NCBI GenBank assembly: GCA_013420905.1
Contig: JAAXNY010000004.1
Coordinates: 3,596,001 to 3,660,000 of the forward strand
Source: Collybia mongolica
Lineage: Eukaryota > Basidiomycota > Agaricomycetes > Agaricales > Clitocybaceae
Direction of reading: 5' to 3'
Length of the DNA: 64,000 nt
Shown here: one piece after another, positions 44,329 through 56,596 of the stretch
Layout of the letters: the number at the start of each line of letters is the position of its first letter
Numbering within the stretch: position 1 is the first letter of the stretch
Position numbers and translations under genes: made by a program
Notes under the pieces: model-generated
The model's input: the letters and a program-made list of their open reading frames with translations, nothing else
Told to the model about the DNA's origin: nothing
Databases searched by the model: none

Positions 44329-47316
44329 GTAGGACATGTCTCACCCCTGAAATATATGGTTGGTTGGTACAATAAGCCATCTGCTGCATAACATAAACTC
44401 ATCAGAGGTCGAACAAAGAGATTACGGCTTCGTGAGAAGATCGGTCCCCTTTGCAAAACCCAAAGGAAACAAAAGCCGCCCAATCACCCCCCCAGTTGAA
44501 GCTATGTTCTTCGGCGCAAAGTTAAATCTTTCTTCTCCCGGGAACGTTAGGTATTATTCAAGAGGATACCTAGCCAACGCCCTGTCAGTGTACAAAAATC
44601 TGAAGCTTAGAGGTATCGCCGGTTTCCTCATCATCTTTTGGTGAGCAATTAACCTTCACATTTTTCTGAACATCGGCTGATGAAGCACTTAATCCGCGTA
44701 TTTTTGGTATCACAAAAAAATAAAAGGTATATTGTTCTCTAAATTTAACCTCTGGCCAGACGATTAAAAGTAGAGAAACGGGTAAGTAAGAAGACGTGTA
44801 AAGACTGTGAGGGACACGATCAACTGAGTAACCAGAAAATATATGAAAAGCGAGGCGATGATGTAGGTAATGGATGGCCTTTACAACCCGTCGATCGAAG
44901 GCCCCTGCACTCCCCACACCTCCGCGACACCTCCCACACAATCTGGCAACGGGAATTGACACTAGTCGAAAGTTGAAAAGGATGTAAGAATAGGATGATT
45001 CGGGCTAACTGATCGATCAAGCAACTTGGAAAAGGTGAAAACTGTAACGGCGATGTAAGTAATGGATAGTCTTGACAACCCGTCGATCGAAGACTCCTGC
45101 ACGCCCTACACTCCGCGACACTTTACACACAAGTCCACCGACGAGAACGATAGTAGCCGAAGGGGGAGTAATGACAGGATGATCTGGGCCGGCCAGATCG
45201 ATGTTTGCTCGCAGTTTTTTCGGTCGGAATGGATAGCCTGGACGGCCTGTCGACCACAAGCCCCTGCATAAGTCTCGAAAGAACTGCGCTGCATTTGTCC
45301 TGGTGGAGGGTAGAACCAGGCGGGTGGAAAGAGGAAACCGGAATAAGAGAGGTATCAACTGTGTGATTGAGGTGGTCAGTATAGCGAAGCGAAGCGAGAA
45401 CACCTGGTACTCACTCAACAAGGAAAGTTCGACGCGAGACATAGCGCAGCGGCATAGCCAGTGAATATAGCATTGACGGACCGTCTTCCGAAGGCTCCTC
45501 AACACCCTACACCCTTTACGCTATGGCCCACAATTGAGCCGTCCTTGTCCATATGATAACATCTTCCGACCGGTAATGTGGCGGAATAAGAGTAACAGAC
45601 TATCAGCTATAGAATAGAGATGGTCAATTTCACGAGGAGTGGTGAGAATAGTGAGGACTTACACCGCAAAGAATTATTCGACGCGAGAAACATGGCGCAG
45701 CGGCATAGCCAGTGTATATAGCCTTGACAGACCGTCTTCTGAAGGCTCCTAAACACCCTACACCCTTTACGGCATGGCCCACACTTGATCTTTCTTTGCA
45801 AAATAAATATACTCCGGCTGATGTGAGAGTCGGAGTGGAAGCAGGAGGGCGGGAATAAGACCTCTATCTTTGTAGAGGGTGGCCCTTTCAGAACACTCGG
45901 GACGCCACAGCGGTAAACAGGGTAATATGAGTGGTCTCAACGATAAGTTAATGCCGGAGACCCCTGTAGAACATGTACCGTTGTGATACGTCTGTCTGTG
46001 AATCTAAAAGTGGCGTTCGCTTTTATCATCGACGGCAAAAAGGCGCGTTCGGGATGGAAGGGAGGTATGATTCGGAGTTTCAATGAAGTAATGAGCCGTC
46101 GTGCCGTTCCGAGGCATACCACAGGATTGCCGAGATCCCGAGCTGATGGACGTTCGGGCAAGTGCGAAACGCTGATCCGTGTGTTTGGAAGCACCAAATG
46201 ATCGCGTCGGGAGTTCTTCCTCTAATCATAGCTGTGTTCTCCTGCGGGCTTGGGGAACCGGATTAACCTTCGCAAGGTCAACGAAGGCAAAAGGCGGTCT
46301 GAGAACATTGACAGCTAGTCTTCATCATCGTACCGCTTCACCACTTCCACCAATAACCAAGCCCCATCCATCTAGAACGTGTAGGTGGGGCGGACGAGCA
46401 ACTTTGGGAACATTGGTCACCAATATTGGTGTCTTGGTGGAGATTGACAAGGGCGATTATCAACGCGATGGCAATAAAGAAGATTCCGGCGGGCGCTTGG
46501 GGATACAAGCGTGGCCACTGGAAATTGAGGGGTAAGCGGGGGGTGGGGGTCAGTAGAGATGAGGGTGAGCGTACCTTGTTGAACGAGGGGGACGCTTAAC
46601 GGTCCTTGGCGTGGGACGCACGCGGCGGGACAGTGCTTCATCGTGGAGGGGGGGAATGGGATAAATATAAACCAAGAGAAAAGAAAAAGGAATTAGAAGG
46701 GAGCACTGCTACCACCCACGGCACACTGGCCGTGGGTGGCGCTTGAAGATTAAGAGTAGTTTTTAAGCAGTCGAAGTAAAGTTGAAAGAGATGGGTTGAA
46801 TACTGAAGAATGGGCAGATTTGAGGTCGCCTTTATACCTCCTGAGAAGCGGCGGCGGACACTCTTGTATATTTCGTTGGGGCAATCGTGCGGCTGGTATT
46901 GGCTGTCGAACAAAAGTCTGGGGAACAAAAATAAAAGGAAGCTGAGCCTTATATGGCCATGTAAACGGTCAGTTTGAAATGAAATAAGGACACGTTTTGA
47001 TCCTGTTTTAGGCCAAAGCGTTGGGGATCCTTTAAAAGTCTCGAGTTCCTTCTTCATACAGGACTTGAGAGGCTACTGACGCAGCAACCACTTGATAGTA
47101 TCCTCCTAAACCTTCTAAGATACTTTCGCGCTCTACAAGAATTTCGGTATCACAAAGTCACCACCTTGGGAGGTATGAGCAAGCATCCAAGGTCTGTTGT
47201 CAAAAGCACTATGTGTAGCATTGTTAGATAGTCAATATGTAATGCGTTGATAATATACAAATGCAGCAAACCGTAACAAGCAAAGCGACGAGGGTGATAA
47301 AGACACAACGTCCGTA
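44329..47316. other. 3-kb region without a supported gene, holding degenerate tandem repeats
   Basis: Short open frames on both strands arise mostly from the repeat block at 44851-45790 (listed separately). From 45850 to 47316 neither splice-consistent exons nor known motifs were seen. Possibly a decayed gene family, a transposon remnant or a non-coding RNA locus. Confidence 0.4.
44851..45790. repeat. five degenerate tandem repeat units
   Basis: Five copies of a related unit begin near 44851, 45050, 45225, 45431 and 45680. The shared core reads roughly TGGATAGCCT, TGACnnCCCGTCGATCGAAG, GCnCCTGCACnCCCTACAC. The last two units are nearly identical over about 108 bases (45431-45538 and 45680-45790, offset 249), while the first three are more diverged with offsets of about 170-190. 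On the minus strand the core can be read as ...FDRRVVKTIHYLHRR..., but stops interrupt every frame between units, so it is not an evident modular protein. Confidence 0.65.
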
Positions 47317-49762
47317 TTAATGAGGGGGCCATGACGCCATTGTACCGGCAGATGGTATGGATGATAAAGGGACAGCGCTATACAAGGATCCGTTTTGACT
47401 GCCTGATGTAGAGCTACCAAATGTGAGAGTTGGAGGAGGCGGTCGAGGAGATATTCGGGCGTCTTTATTGGGTGAGCCATTTAACGACGGCGTTGCTGAT
47501 GCCAGCCCCCCAGATGTGCTGGGTCAAACAGTTATTAGGTGAAAAACATTCAGAAGTTGTAATACAAACCTAGGTTCCAACGAAGGGGCAACGATCGGCT
47601 CGTTGGTGATTTTGAGGAAACCAGCTTGGACAAGGAAATCCCAGACTCGACTTGTTTTGTTCACGTCAATTTTGACCAGGTCTCGGGCTTCCCGCCGACG
47701 AAGTTTGCCACCCCTCCGCGCATATTCACGCACAAGGGTCTCTTTGATAACAAGATACGGTTTAGGAAGGATACGGAGCTGTGAGCAGAGGGTTTGCTCA
47801 GCGGGTGTGAGGAGGTGAAGTGAAGGACTATTCGCTAAATTGAGCGGTGCGGCTACAGAGATGACGTCAGTAACTGTACCGGGAAATTGCATGATTGTAC
47901 TCACGAGGTCGGCGGATTGGCAAGGGCCCTGCTGCCGCACCTGGAAGTCGGGGTGTCGCTTCACGTTCATGAGATTCGGAGTCTGCACCCAAACCTGTTA
48001 TACTTCGGCGAGGATCAGGGCCAGATGAATGGCGCCCTCCGACCCTTGACTGGTGCCTTTCAGTACCATGGTGATGAGGATGGGCCAATTTGGCTTGAGT
48101 CTACAGATGCAAGCGTGTTAGTTCATGGAGATAAGAGAAAGATTCAACGTACCCTTTTAGCCAGGTCTAGCTCATATTTTTCAATGTCGGCGGCCGTGGA
48201 TAGGCCAAGCTTGCGATAAGTTTGCAGGTCCTGAATCCTCTTCCGAAGTATAGACTCGTCTATGCTGGGTTGTTAGAACAGAAAATTGCCAAGCATCAAC
48301 CCTCCTACAAAGTATGTCTGTCGCGAACGCCTCAAAGTCTTCAGCTGTTTGTAACTTGGCAAAGGGCCGTAGTCGATGAATAATCTCTCTCTCCTCCCGA
48401 GGACGCTTCTTCTCGGCGGCTTGCATCTACATCAAATTAGGGATATCCATAGTACCTATGAAGTCACATACCTTCTTATAATCTAACAAGCCACGATTGA
48501 ACATGATCGATTTACTCTCAAGCCGCTTATCGACGCGCTGTGAGTACATCTCAAACAAGGCCAATTTGAAGGTTAGAGATTCCTTTGTCTCGAAGGGCGG
48601 GGGCTGAATCACTTCTTCTACATCCGCGTCGTCTTGTGTTCCAACTCCATTGACGACGTCTTCAGACTTAGCTTGGACTTCTTGTTTTATACGATCTCCG
48701 TTTCCGTGATAGCCATTTGTCTTGCCGTTAAAGACGCCTTTCGGGGCCTTTCCATTTGGGAGTGATTTTCCTTTCCCTGATATAGTTGGTTTAGGGGGGT
48801 TGTGGCGCTCTTCCTCCCATTTCAATCGTGCGCGAACATCAAGGTCATCTTCGTCCTCAATGATCTCATCTCCCCCATAGTCTAGACACACCCCAAACTC
48901 AATGTCTTTAACCAAGTCTTCTGCATCATTATCCAGCTCGTGTTCGAATTCCAGACGTCCTGGTAGGAATGTAGCAATTTCGTGGACCCCAGGGGCGGAT
49001 GTGGGAGCGATCTTTGCGGGGGGAGGTTCCATGGCATTCATAGTCGATATTCGTCTGCGCTTACGTTCCTGGAATTCTTCAGGCTCGATATCGAACGTCC
49101 GGTCCATAGGCTAAAAAGTAGTACTTTAGTGTCGGTTCCTGCAGGCCAATACCACGGCCTTACAGGACGTGGCCAATCTGGGGAATCAATGTATACTGCA
49201 TTGTAGTGCTCTTCCACTTCCTCCTTCGTCCGCGTTCCAACGTGTTCAGCGATCTTTTTCCAATTTCCAATACCATGACTCGAAATACCAGTGAGTAACA
49301 AGAGCTCCCTGAAGTAGATTCGTTTAGGTCAAAGCCGAGGAATTTAAAGCACAACAACGCTCACTCATCAGCTCCCCAATCCTCGGTAAATATTGGATAT
49401 GAGTTGATTTCCTAGTGGATTCCCAAAACACGTGAGGTGGTTTCTCGGGGGAGGCCAAAATGTTGCAACGTACAACGACGCGATAAGCGTGTCCTTTCTT
49501 ATGCTTTCCGAACTCCTTTCCAGCACAAAAACACGACGGACATATATCAACTCCATCTTCCGGCTCGCAAATGGGGTCGGCGCATTTAATTCGAATAGTA
49601 TGGGTCAGGTCACAGGCACATGAATCGCATTGGTACTGGACACCCGGTTCGTTTACAGCTGCATCACATCGCCTTAGCACAATAAAACACGCAAAGATGG
49701 ATATAACCCATACTTTGGATCTCGTCAGGTAGATGCTGAGGCTTGCGCTGGGTAACAGTCAT
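47317..49762 (-). CDS. ADA2: SAGA complex adaptor Ada2
   Basis: Ten exons (49714-49762, 49474-49658, 49365-49411, 49164-49308, 48472-49110, 48309-48426, 48153-48259, 47905-48100, 47570-47852, 47317-47518) give 656 residues. ZZ zinc finger at about 24-70 (CDSCACDL, IKCADPIC, ICPSCFC). SANT/Myb domain at about 80-135 (IFTEDWGADEELLLLTGI, GNWKKIAEHVGTRTKEEVEE). Central acidic region and the ADA2 helix (SLTFKLALFEMYSQRVDKR). C-terminal SWIRM domain at about 505-575 (LTPAEQTLCSQLRILPKPYL, VDVNKTSRVWDFLVQAGFL-like). Ada2 holds and stimulates the acetyltransferase Gcn5 in SAGA/ADA complexes on nucleosomes. In Cryptococcus it controls capsule and mating genes. The last exon (Ser/Pro tail) is supported by a good GT-AG intron that removes an otherwise open run-on. 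Confidence 0.93.
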
Positions 49763-51052
49763 CCCCGACCGAACACAACTCCTCCTTCCGAGAAAGTACC
49801 TGTATCAAAACAACTTCCCCCCGTTTCTAATGCGTGATGTCGACCGATCCCGAAACCAAAGAGCTGTGTGGGTGCTGTAAACAATCCCGAGACGTCGTGG
49901 GCGCTTAATTGAAATGTGGGCGGCGAGTAGAGTGTCGTACCCAAGGCCTGTGGCCTGTAGACAGGGAGGAGAAATTGCAGGGTTATCCCAAGGCTTTTCA
50001 AGCAATACTAGAGTAGGACTACTCCGAAAATTCGGGCCGAGTACAGCTGAACCGTCAGGGAATGACGAGGAGACTATTTGGCTATGTTTGGTCTCAGTAA
50101 ATGATTGTCCGCGCGCCGACAGCCCAAGCAGGTCTGCCACCCGCCAGCACCAATCTATCCTCCGAATGCATATTTCAAGTGGCCAGGGGAACCTCATGAC
50201 TTTGTTTTCCCTCTTATTCCATATGGTCGCCTGAAGAAGGAAGAGGCCTTGGTTGGAAGTTTCAAGTGGTTCACCACGGCACGGACGCATCATCAGTGCA
50301 CCACAATGCTACGAGGATTACTACCCCATTCTCCATCAAAATATCGCGACTGCGACGCTACTGTTCCCTTAATACAACCCGCTGACGCAAGGTAAGTTCA
50401 GCACGTTCTCAGTCACCAACAGAGAAACACATAGGGTCGTTCATTGTCTCACCATAGCTTGGTACGAAAGTACAGAAAATGACCATCTCCTAGAACAATT
50501 CAAGTACCGCCAACTGCGGACCACCGGCCTCGTTCACCTGCGGTTGCTCCCCCGAGTTGTTCTTTGGAGATGTGTTGTATATCTCCAATCTTCCTGACCA
50601 ATATTTATTATTGCCAAAAAAGACATTGTATATCCATATCAATTCAGCTAGTGCCAAAATATCGCGTCGCAGGTGCTCTCGGTTCCTATGTTATGAGGTC
50701 AATTCCACCCTCCAGATCTCGTCACTGAGCGACCTCAGGTCAATTTCTCCCCCACCAACCCACCAGAATGCGTGGCTAACTCCAGCAAAGGTCATGCATA
50801 ATATACTTTTATTTGAGAGCAGCTGATCTCCCTGGGAATGTGAGAGTTTTGGGGGAAAAATATGTCTGGATGTATACATAGGAAGCAGGAGTTTTGGTGT
50901 GGCCGGGAAAGCAAATCTGCATGGTCACGTGTCAGAAGTACTAGAGCATCCTCAAAATTTTTGACCCTGTAGCATCGATCTCAGTATTCATTCATTTCCA
51001 AAGCAACTTTAGACGAGTAATAGCTTGGGATCCAACAAAAAGAGGGGACATT
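49763..51052. other. divergent intergenic region between ADA2 and TSR1
   Basis: 1.29 kb. The plus strand is open at 50105-50395 (YPPNAYFKWPGEPHDFVF, FKWFTTARTHHQC) and the minus strand at 49805-50293. Neither has recognisable domains nor splice links, so no gene is called. Both flanking housekeeping genes start outward from here. Confidence 0.35.
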
Positions 51053-53912
51053 ATGGTTGAAGCCGCTCATCACCATCGACCAACGCTTAAGCAGGTGCAT
51101 TTATTTAATCTAATCGCATTGCCCTATCAAGTCAATTGACGCGAGATTTTACAGTCAAACAAGCCTTTCAAATCCAAACATGCGACGAAATCTTCACTGA
51201 AAGATGCTGCCAAAGGTAAGCAATCATCAGCTTCTTCAGATCGCGCAGGATCATATAACAGGATGACGTTTGAGTAAGGTCGTATACCCCGAGCATCACC
51301 AAAAGCTGCACCCGCATCCACTGCAAAGGCACAATCCAGGTTGAACCGCCGGAACAATGCAAAACAATCACAGACGAAGAAAAGGAGTGCTCTGGTCTCA
51401 GCAACGCGAGTGTTCAACGGCGTCGACGGAGCGCCTCGAATCGTCGCTGTAATCCCTCTTACCCCTGACATCAGTTCTCGGAATACCGTGGCCTCACTCG
51501 CAGAATCCCTGGATGTATCCGCCGAGGATTGTCCTGAAGATGGGCTTTGGAAAATGAAGTATGTGAACGAATATCCATTTTCTATCTAGGGCTAATATGA
51601 TAGTGAAGAGCTGAACGTTTCAAAACTTCCCTTCAATTCATCAATATAGCTTACAAAAACTTCTACGCTGCCTTGGATGCTTGCAAGGTTGCCGATTATG
51701 TCGTTTTTGTCCTTTCATCCACTGTCGAAGTAGATGTGTGGGGTGACACATTGCTACGAACGCTGCAAGCGCAAGGCTTACCAGACGTCACAACTATTGT
51801 CGCGCCAGAAGCATCCCTCGATAGTAAAAGCCGTCCCGGAATCCTCAAGTCCCTTCTATCTTTTATCCAGTACTTCGTCCCAAGTCAGACTCGAGTGTTC
51901 GATCTCCATGCAAGCTCTGATCGACTGAACGCCTTGCGATCGTTATCGGAGGGGAAACCAGGCGACGTGAGGTGGAGGGAAGGGCGCGCCTGGGTACTTG
52001 GAGAGGGCGCTGAATGGGAGGATGGCACTTTGAAAGTGACTGGCGTCGTGCGAGGAGCGTCTCTGTCAGCGAACAGGTTAATTCATGTACCCAATTTTGG
52101 GGATTTCCAAATATCCAAGGTGGATTCATACCATCCATGTTGGCCAGTCTATGATTTACAGGTTTACCTCCTAGATCTTATCTGCACCTCTGTTTCGGCC
52201 CGCAAAATCAAACCAGGTGGTCGGCATGGAAGTGGAACCCGCAGTTCTGGTTGAAGCGGACGTTGACGCTGCTGACTCTCTTATCTCTGCCAATGATCCA
52301 GATGATCTTGCCAATGAGCAGACTTGGCCCACCGAAGAAGAAATGAATGGCAATCTTGACGTCACACAACCCTCATTGCCTGACGCGGACATTGGAACTA
52401 CCCCAAAGGTCGTACGCCGGATACCAAAAGGGATGAGCGAATACCAAGCAGCGTGGATCATTGATGAGGGCGACGAGGAAGAAGAAGACGACGACGAGCG
52501 AAAAGGCAACAGCAGTGAAGTGGAAATGGGTGATGTTGAGGAGGAGGAGCCTGAAGAAATGCAGGACATGCCAATGGAAGAAGAGACAGATAGTCGACGG
52601 AGTGTCGCTTTTCAAGACCTTGATAACGAAGAGGAGGAACGACAGTAAGGTCCAATCCCTGTATGATCTCAACCGGTCTAACACAGCTCGAAGACTTGAG
52701 AAATGGAGGAATCGCGAACGCGAAGAAGAGACCGATCTCACATTTCCGGATGAGCTCGACACACCCAAAGAAGTACCTGCAAGGACTAGATTCCAGCGGT
52801 TCCGTGGCATGCGATCGTTCCGAACCAGTCCATGGGATCCATTCGAGAACCTACCTCGAGATTATGCACGTATCTTCCAATTTGAAGACTTCAAGCGCAC
52901 AGAACGTGGGATTCGCCGGCGTGCGGATCAAGAATTGGGCGTAGTGGAGGTATGTTCTGTGCATTGTCCCAAGGGCCTAAGAAACTTACTAGCGGTTAGC
53001 CGGGAGTTAGAGTGACAGTTTATCTGAAGGAAGTACCGCAAGAAGCAGCTAGAGTTGGCCCGCTTGCCATTTTCGCTTTGCTACAACATGAGCACAAAGT
53101 CTCTGTGTTAAACTTTACCGTCCAACGCAACACGGAATATGACGGAACTGTGCGATCAAAGGTGGGTTAACAGTTGGACATTTTGTGATTGCAGGTTAAT
53201 AGTTTGGTGTAGGATCCGCTAATTCTCTGTGTTGGTCCCCGCCGCTTCAAGGTGAATCCGATATACAGCCAACACACTCGTGGTGGTGGGAAGGGCGCAA
53301 ATAATGTTCACAAGTTTGAACGTTTCCTTCGCCATGGTCTCACCAGCGTCGCTACGACGTATGGACCCGTTGTATTTGGCAAACAACCCTGTGTATTCCT
53401 CAAGGAAACATCAGACCCTCAAGGTGATCTACTTCGTAGTTCCTTCTTAATGTGTCTTGCTGATGTGAGCCTTTTGAATTAGCTCCTGAGCTGGTATCGA
53501 CAGGCACCTTCCTCAACCCTGATACGACCCGCGTCATCGCAAAACGTATCATCTTGACTGGACACCCATTCAAAGTACACAAGAAGACTGCTACGGTCCG
53601 ATACCTGTTTTTCAATGCGGGTGGGCCTTTTTTTTCTTCTCTAGGCCCGAAATCAGTCTTACATATTTTTTTGTTGTAGATGACGTTCACTATTTCAAGC
53701 CAATCCAGCTTCACACAAAACATGGCCGAACTGGTCATATCCGTGAATCCCTCGGCACGCACGGTTATTTCAAGGCCCATTTCGACGGACCTATCAATCA
53801 GATGGATACAGTGTGCATGTCCCTATATAAACGCGTATTTCCTAAGTGGGCAGAGTTATGGACACAGGAGAAACCTGATGCCGCTCCTCCCTCGGATGCC
53901 ATGGAGGAATAA
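51053..53912 (+). CDS. TSR1: 40S ribosome biogenesis factor Tsr1
   Basis: Ten exons (51053-51094, 51155-51215, 51306-51558, 51609-52119, 52175-52644, 52694-52949, 53000-53161, 53213-53423, 53483-53620, 53680-53912) give 778 residues, the normal family size. N-terminus [20 protein letters not shown], then [35 protein letters not shown] (degenerate GTPase-like domain), [12 protein letters not shown] (AARP2CN), an acidic EEE/DDD linker, and the C-terminal Bms1/Tsr1 domain with [58 protein letters not shown] and [13 protein letters not shown]. Tsr1 is a GTPase-like placeholder that occupies the late pre-40S particle and blocks early subunit joining. Intron 5 uses the acceptor CTCGAAG, chosen because only it restores RQLEKWRNR. 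Confidence 0.94.
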
Positions 53913-54251
53913 GGGCTGGTATTCGTATAATCGTATCCTGTCCCTCATTTACACTTGGCTACATTTGGGTTCCTTGAGGAAGCATTGGTATATGATTCAA
54001 AAACCATTTCACGGATCTGAACAATTTCCTACAATAAGTGGGTATGCATATATGTTACAGTTTACGACGTTATCTACAACTAAAAAAAAAAAGCATGACC
54101 ATACATTATTTACTATTGACAACACTATAACACACTTAAAGGTCAGCATTTCAGTACAGTCCTCAAAGGGACATGTTGCTCATTTGTTCTTCAACTTCGA
54201 TATGAGGCGAAGGGCGTGTAAATAACGCGGAGCTACAGAAGAGAGATATTT
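53913..54251. other. convergent intergenic region
   Basis: 339 bases between the 3' ends of TSR1 and the RNase H1 N-terminal-domain gene; includes an A11 run at about 54082. Nothing else seen. Confidence 0.4.
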
Positions 54252-55511
54252 TCAGTTTGCATTATTCCTAGATAACAAAGAACAGCCAACTAACTGCGCT
54301 GATCCACTCCTCGAGAGCGGGGAACGTGGATCGATCTCAGGAATTCCCTGAACAACCGAGGTGCGTATCGAGTGGGAGAGCCCGAATTGTGACACAGAAC
54401 TTGCAGCATATCGCGTAGGATATTCCTCACATCGGTGGCAACGACTATGATGAGCCTCTGGACAAATAATATAAACGTTGACCGGTGGAATACCGGGTGG
54501 CAACTTGGGTGCAAATTTGTTAGAACTAGAAGCAGAGCTAGACGCGCGGGACCTGTGCGATGAATGCTTTGAAGATCGACTTATGGGCGTATTCACATGT
54601 GTATCTTTTGGACTGCGCAGCTTGGGAGAACTGATAGGACTTAACGGGGAAGATGCTTGGACTGACTTGTGAACAGGTGTGAAATAGTCCAGTGCATCCT
54701 CCTCGTCAGTCGGGTAATGCTTCAATCCCGGAGGAGTCTCCATCATCACCCGATTAAAACTGCGTGGAGTTCGCTTCTCAGGTCCTTCCTTAGATGTGAG
54801 AGGCGAAGGGAGAGTGCGATAGTGAGAAGGCGAAGCCTGCGCATGGTTTCTAGAACTATATCGAGCTGAGGGACCGAATTCCTGATAGGAAGATGCCGAG
54901 GTGTTCGATTCAGTGTCACTGGGATAAGACGCCAGATCAATGGGCGTCTCAACCACAACACGTGGGGTTACACGTCGAGCATCACGAGGTGAGGACCTGG
55001 GTGTTGACGAAGTACCTCGGGAGTATGACACATTTTCATAGAAAATGGGCGGTGATCGAGAACGTGCTCTCGTGGGAGTGGCACTCTGCACTGAGCCATG
55101 ACGTGAGCGTGATTCGGACGGCAGTCCCGAGGGCAATCTCGGCGAACTCATCGTAGAAGCGGAAGTATTTGACCTCACAGGCGTCCTAGGTGGTGTTCGG
55201 TGCGAAGAGTTCGCAGAGATTACCGGCGACGCTACTGGGGTGTTTCTGGCAGTTGGGACGTCGGGACCATCGACAACTCTGGTGTTTCCGTTCTCTCGTT
55301 CTTCATTGAAGACTTTTGTAGCCTGCTCCTTGGTAGGGAAGCTCTGGTGCAAAGCGCCGGATATTCCACTAACGAGGGAGGCGACTTTGAGCCTGTATAG
55401 AGTCAGTCCATCTAATCTTCATTAATGAAGAAACGTCGCGTATACATACCAGTTGTCGAATACCCCGACGGCCCTCCCGACAGTAACCACATAATACTTC
55501 TGTTTGCCCAT
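54252..55511 (-). CDS. protein with RNase H1 N-terminal (viroplasmin-type) domain, no RNase H catalytic domain
   Basis: Two exons (55450-55511, 54252-55392) give 400 residues. The first about 55 residues form the small hybrid-binding domain: KQKYYVVTVGRAVGVFDNW, then LVSGISGALHQSFPTKEQA and the F-x-EER helix. In RNase H1 this fold binds RNA/DNA hybrids and dsRNA. Downstream, where a catalytic RNase H domain would follow, there is only a Ser/Pro/Thr/Arg-rich tail with repeated RSPP/TPRR-like patches and no DEDD residues, so the protein likely binds nucleic acid without cutting it. Stand-alone copies of this domain are common in mushrooms. The splice at 55449/55393 rebuilds the conserved Trp. 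Confidence 0.75.
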
Positions 55512-56596
55512 GAGTATTGCAGCTGTGAAAAGTAAAATTTATGGGGGGGCAAGAAATCCAGAAGAAACAGTAGTTTGTGGAAAAGACAATTTATCGTAAC
55601 ACGAGAGTAACAGTGTCACGTGGGAAAGAATATCGACGCGTTTCCTTCACATAGACTTTTTTAGCTGAATGAGATTGAAAGAGGCTCTAGCGCTCTTGAG
55701 GTTAGTTTTCCAGGGAATGTTCGATATCTGATTGGCGGCTTTGATGGAGATTAGCGATGGCCTTGAAAGGGATGGCAGGACTGCTTGATCGTTCCAGACA
55801 TATAGTCTCGGTAAAGATGGACAATTCTTAAAGCAGTCCTCAGAAGCAAATCATGGGTATCACACATGTCCTGATTTCGGGCTCTTCGGGGTTGTACGTT
55901 TGATATCTTGAGCCTTGAAGCCCGATATTTTGGGGATATAGTGAATAGAGAACCAAGATGATTCGCGTTTATCTCCAGACATTCAATCAGACGCTTGAGC
56001 AAATATTTCGGTAATGGACTTGAAGAAAAGGGGAATAACAACAACTTCGAGATCAATCGCATTAGCATGCCGTCTTGATTTAGGAACGCAATGAGTGCAT
56101 GTGTCAGGTAGTTGATAACAATTCTTGTTGGTGCACAACATGCTTGATAGGATTTGAAGGAAAAAGCGTTCCCCGTGACTGGCCTTGGTATGCTAATTCG
56201 GCACGAAGGCGACTTCCAGGTTACCGGGGCTACCATTGAAATGCCAACAAGAAGTTGATCTGCTAGGAGTAGGTGTCCGCAGCACAAGCCCGGATCCCAA
56301 TCCACCGCAGCACCTTACGTACCTGTAAGACGAGCTTGTAGTTAGCTGGGATGACAAGAGTCAATACAAAACCCATAGTAGACCCAATGTGTAGGGCTTG
56401 TGTATTATAGCGCGCACGTATAATATACTGAAATCTATAAGCATAAATGTAAGGGCCAAGACGAGACGGCAGTTCCAGAAGTCCAGTAAACGCCAAAACA
56501 CGGGGAGCATGGGTATCGGGGTTCCAAAGGATATGTAACACTGCGCCATGTGAAGCTGGACCATGCTGGAAGCGAAATGATGACAGAAAGGCTCTG
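55512..56596. other. about 1.1 kb without a supported gene
   Basis: The minus strand is open at 55751-56305 (184 codons) and 56361-56564, with hydrophobic but unrecognised sequence; these may be chance or part of the ATG27 3' leader. No splice model was consistent. Confidence 0.35.

Noticed and set aside
45017..45505. 162-codon minus-strand open frame in the repeat block
   Set aside because: It lies across repeat units 2-4, changes register between them, and shows no domain; best explained by repeat composition.
46417..46641. Possible small two-exon membrane protein on the minus strand (with IFFIAIALIIALVNL in an alternate frame)
   Set aside because: The donor and acceptor phases do not match the frame with the hydrophobic segment, and no family was recognised.
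52644..52694. Frame change in the middle of TSR1
   Set aside because: A 49-base GT-AG intron with the acceptor CTCGAAG restores RQLEKWRNR and the rest of the family sequence.
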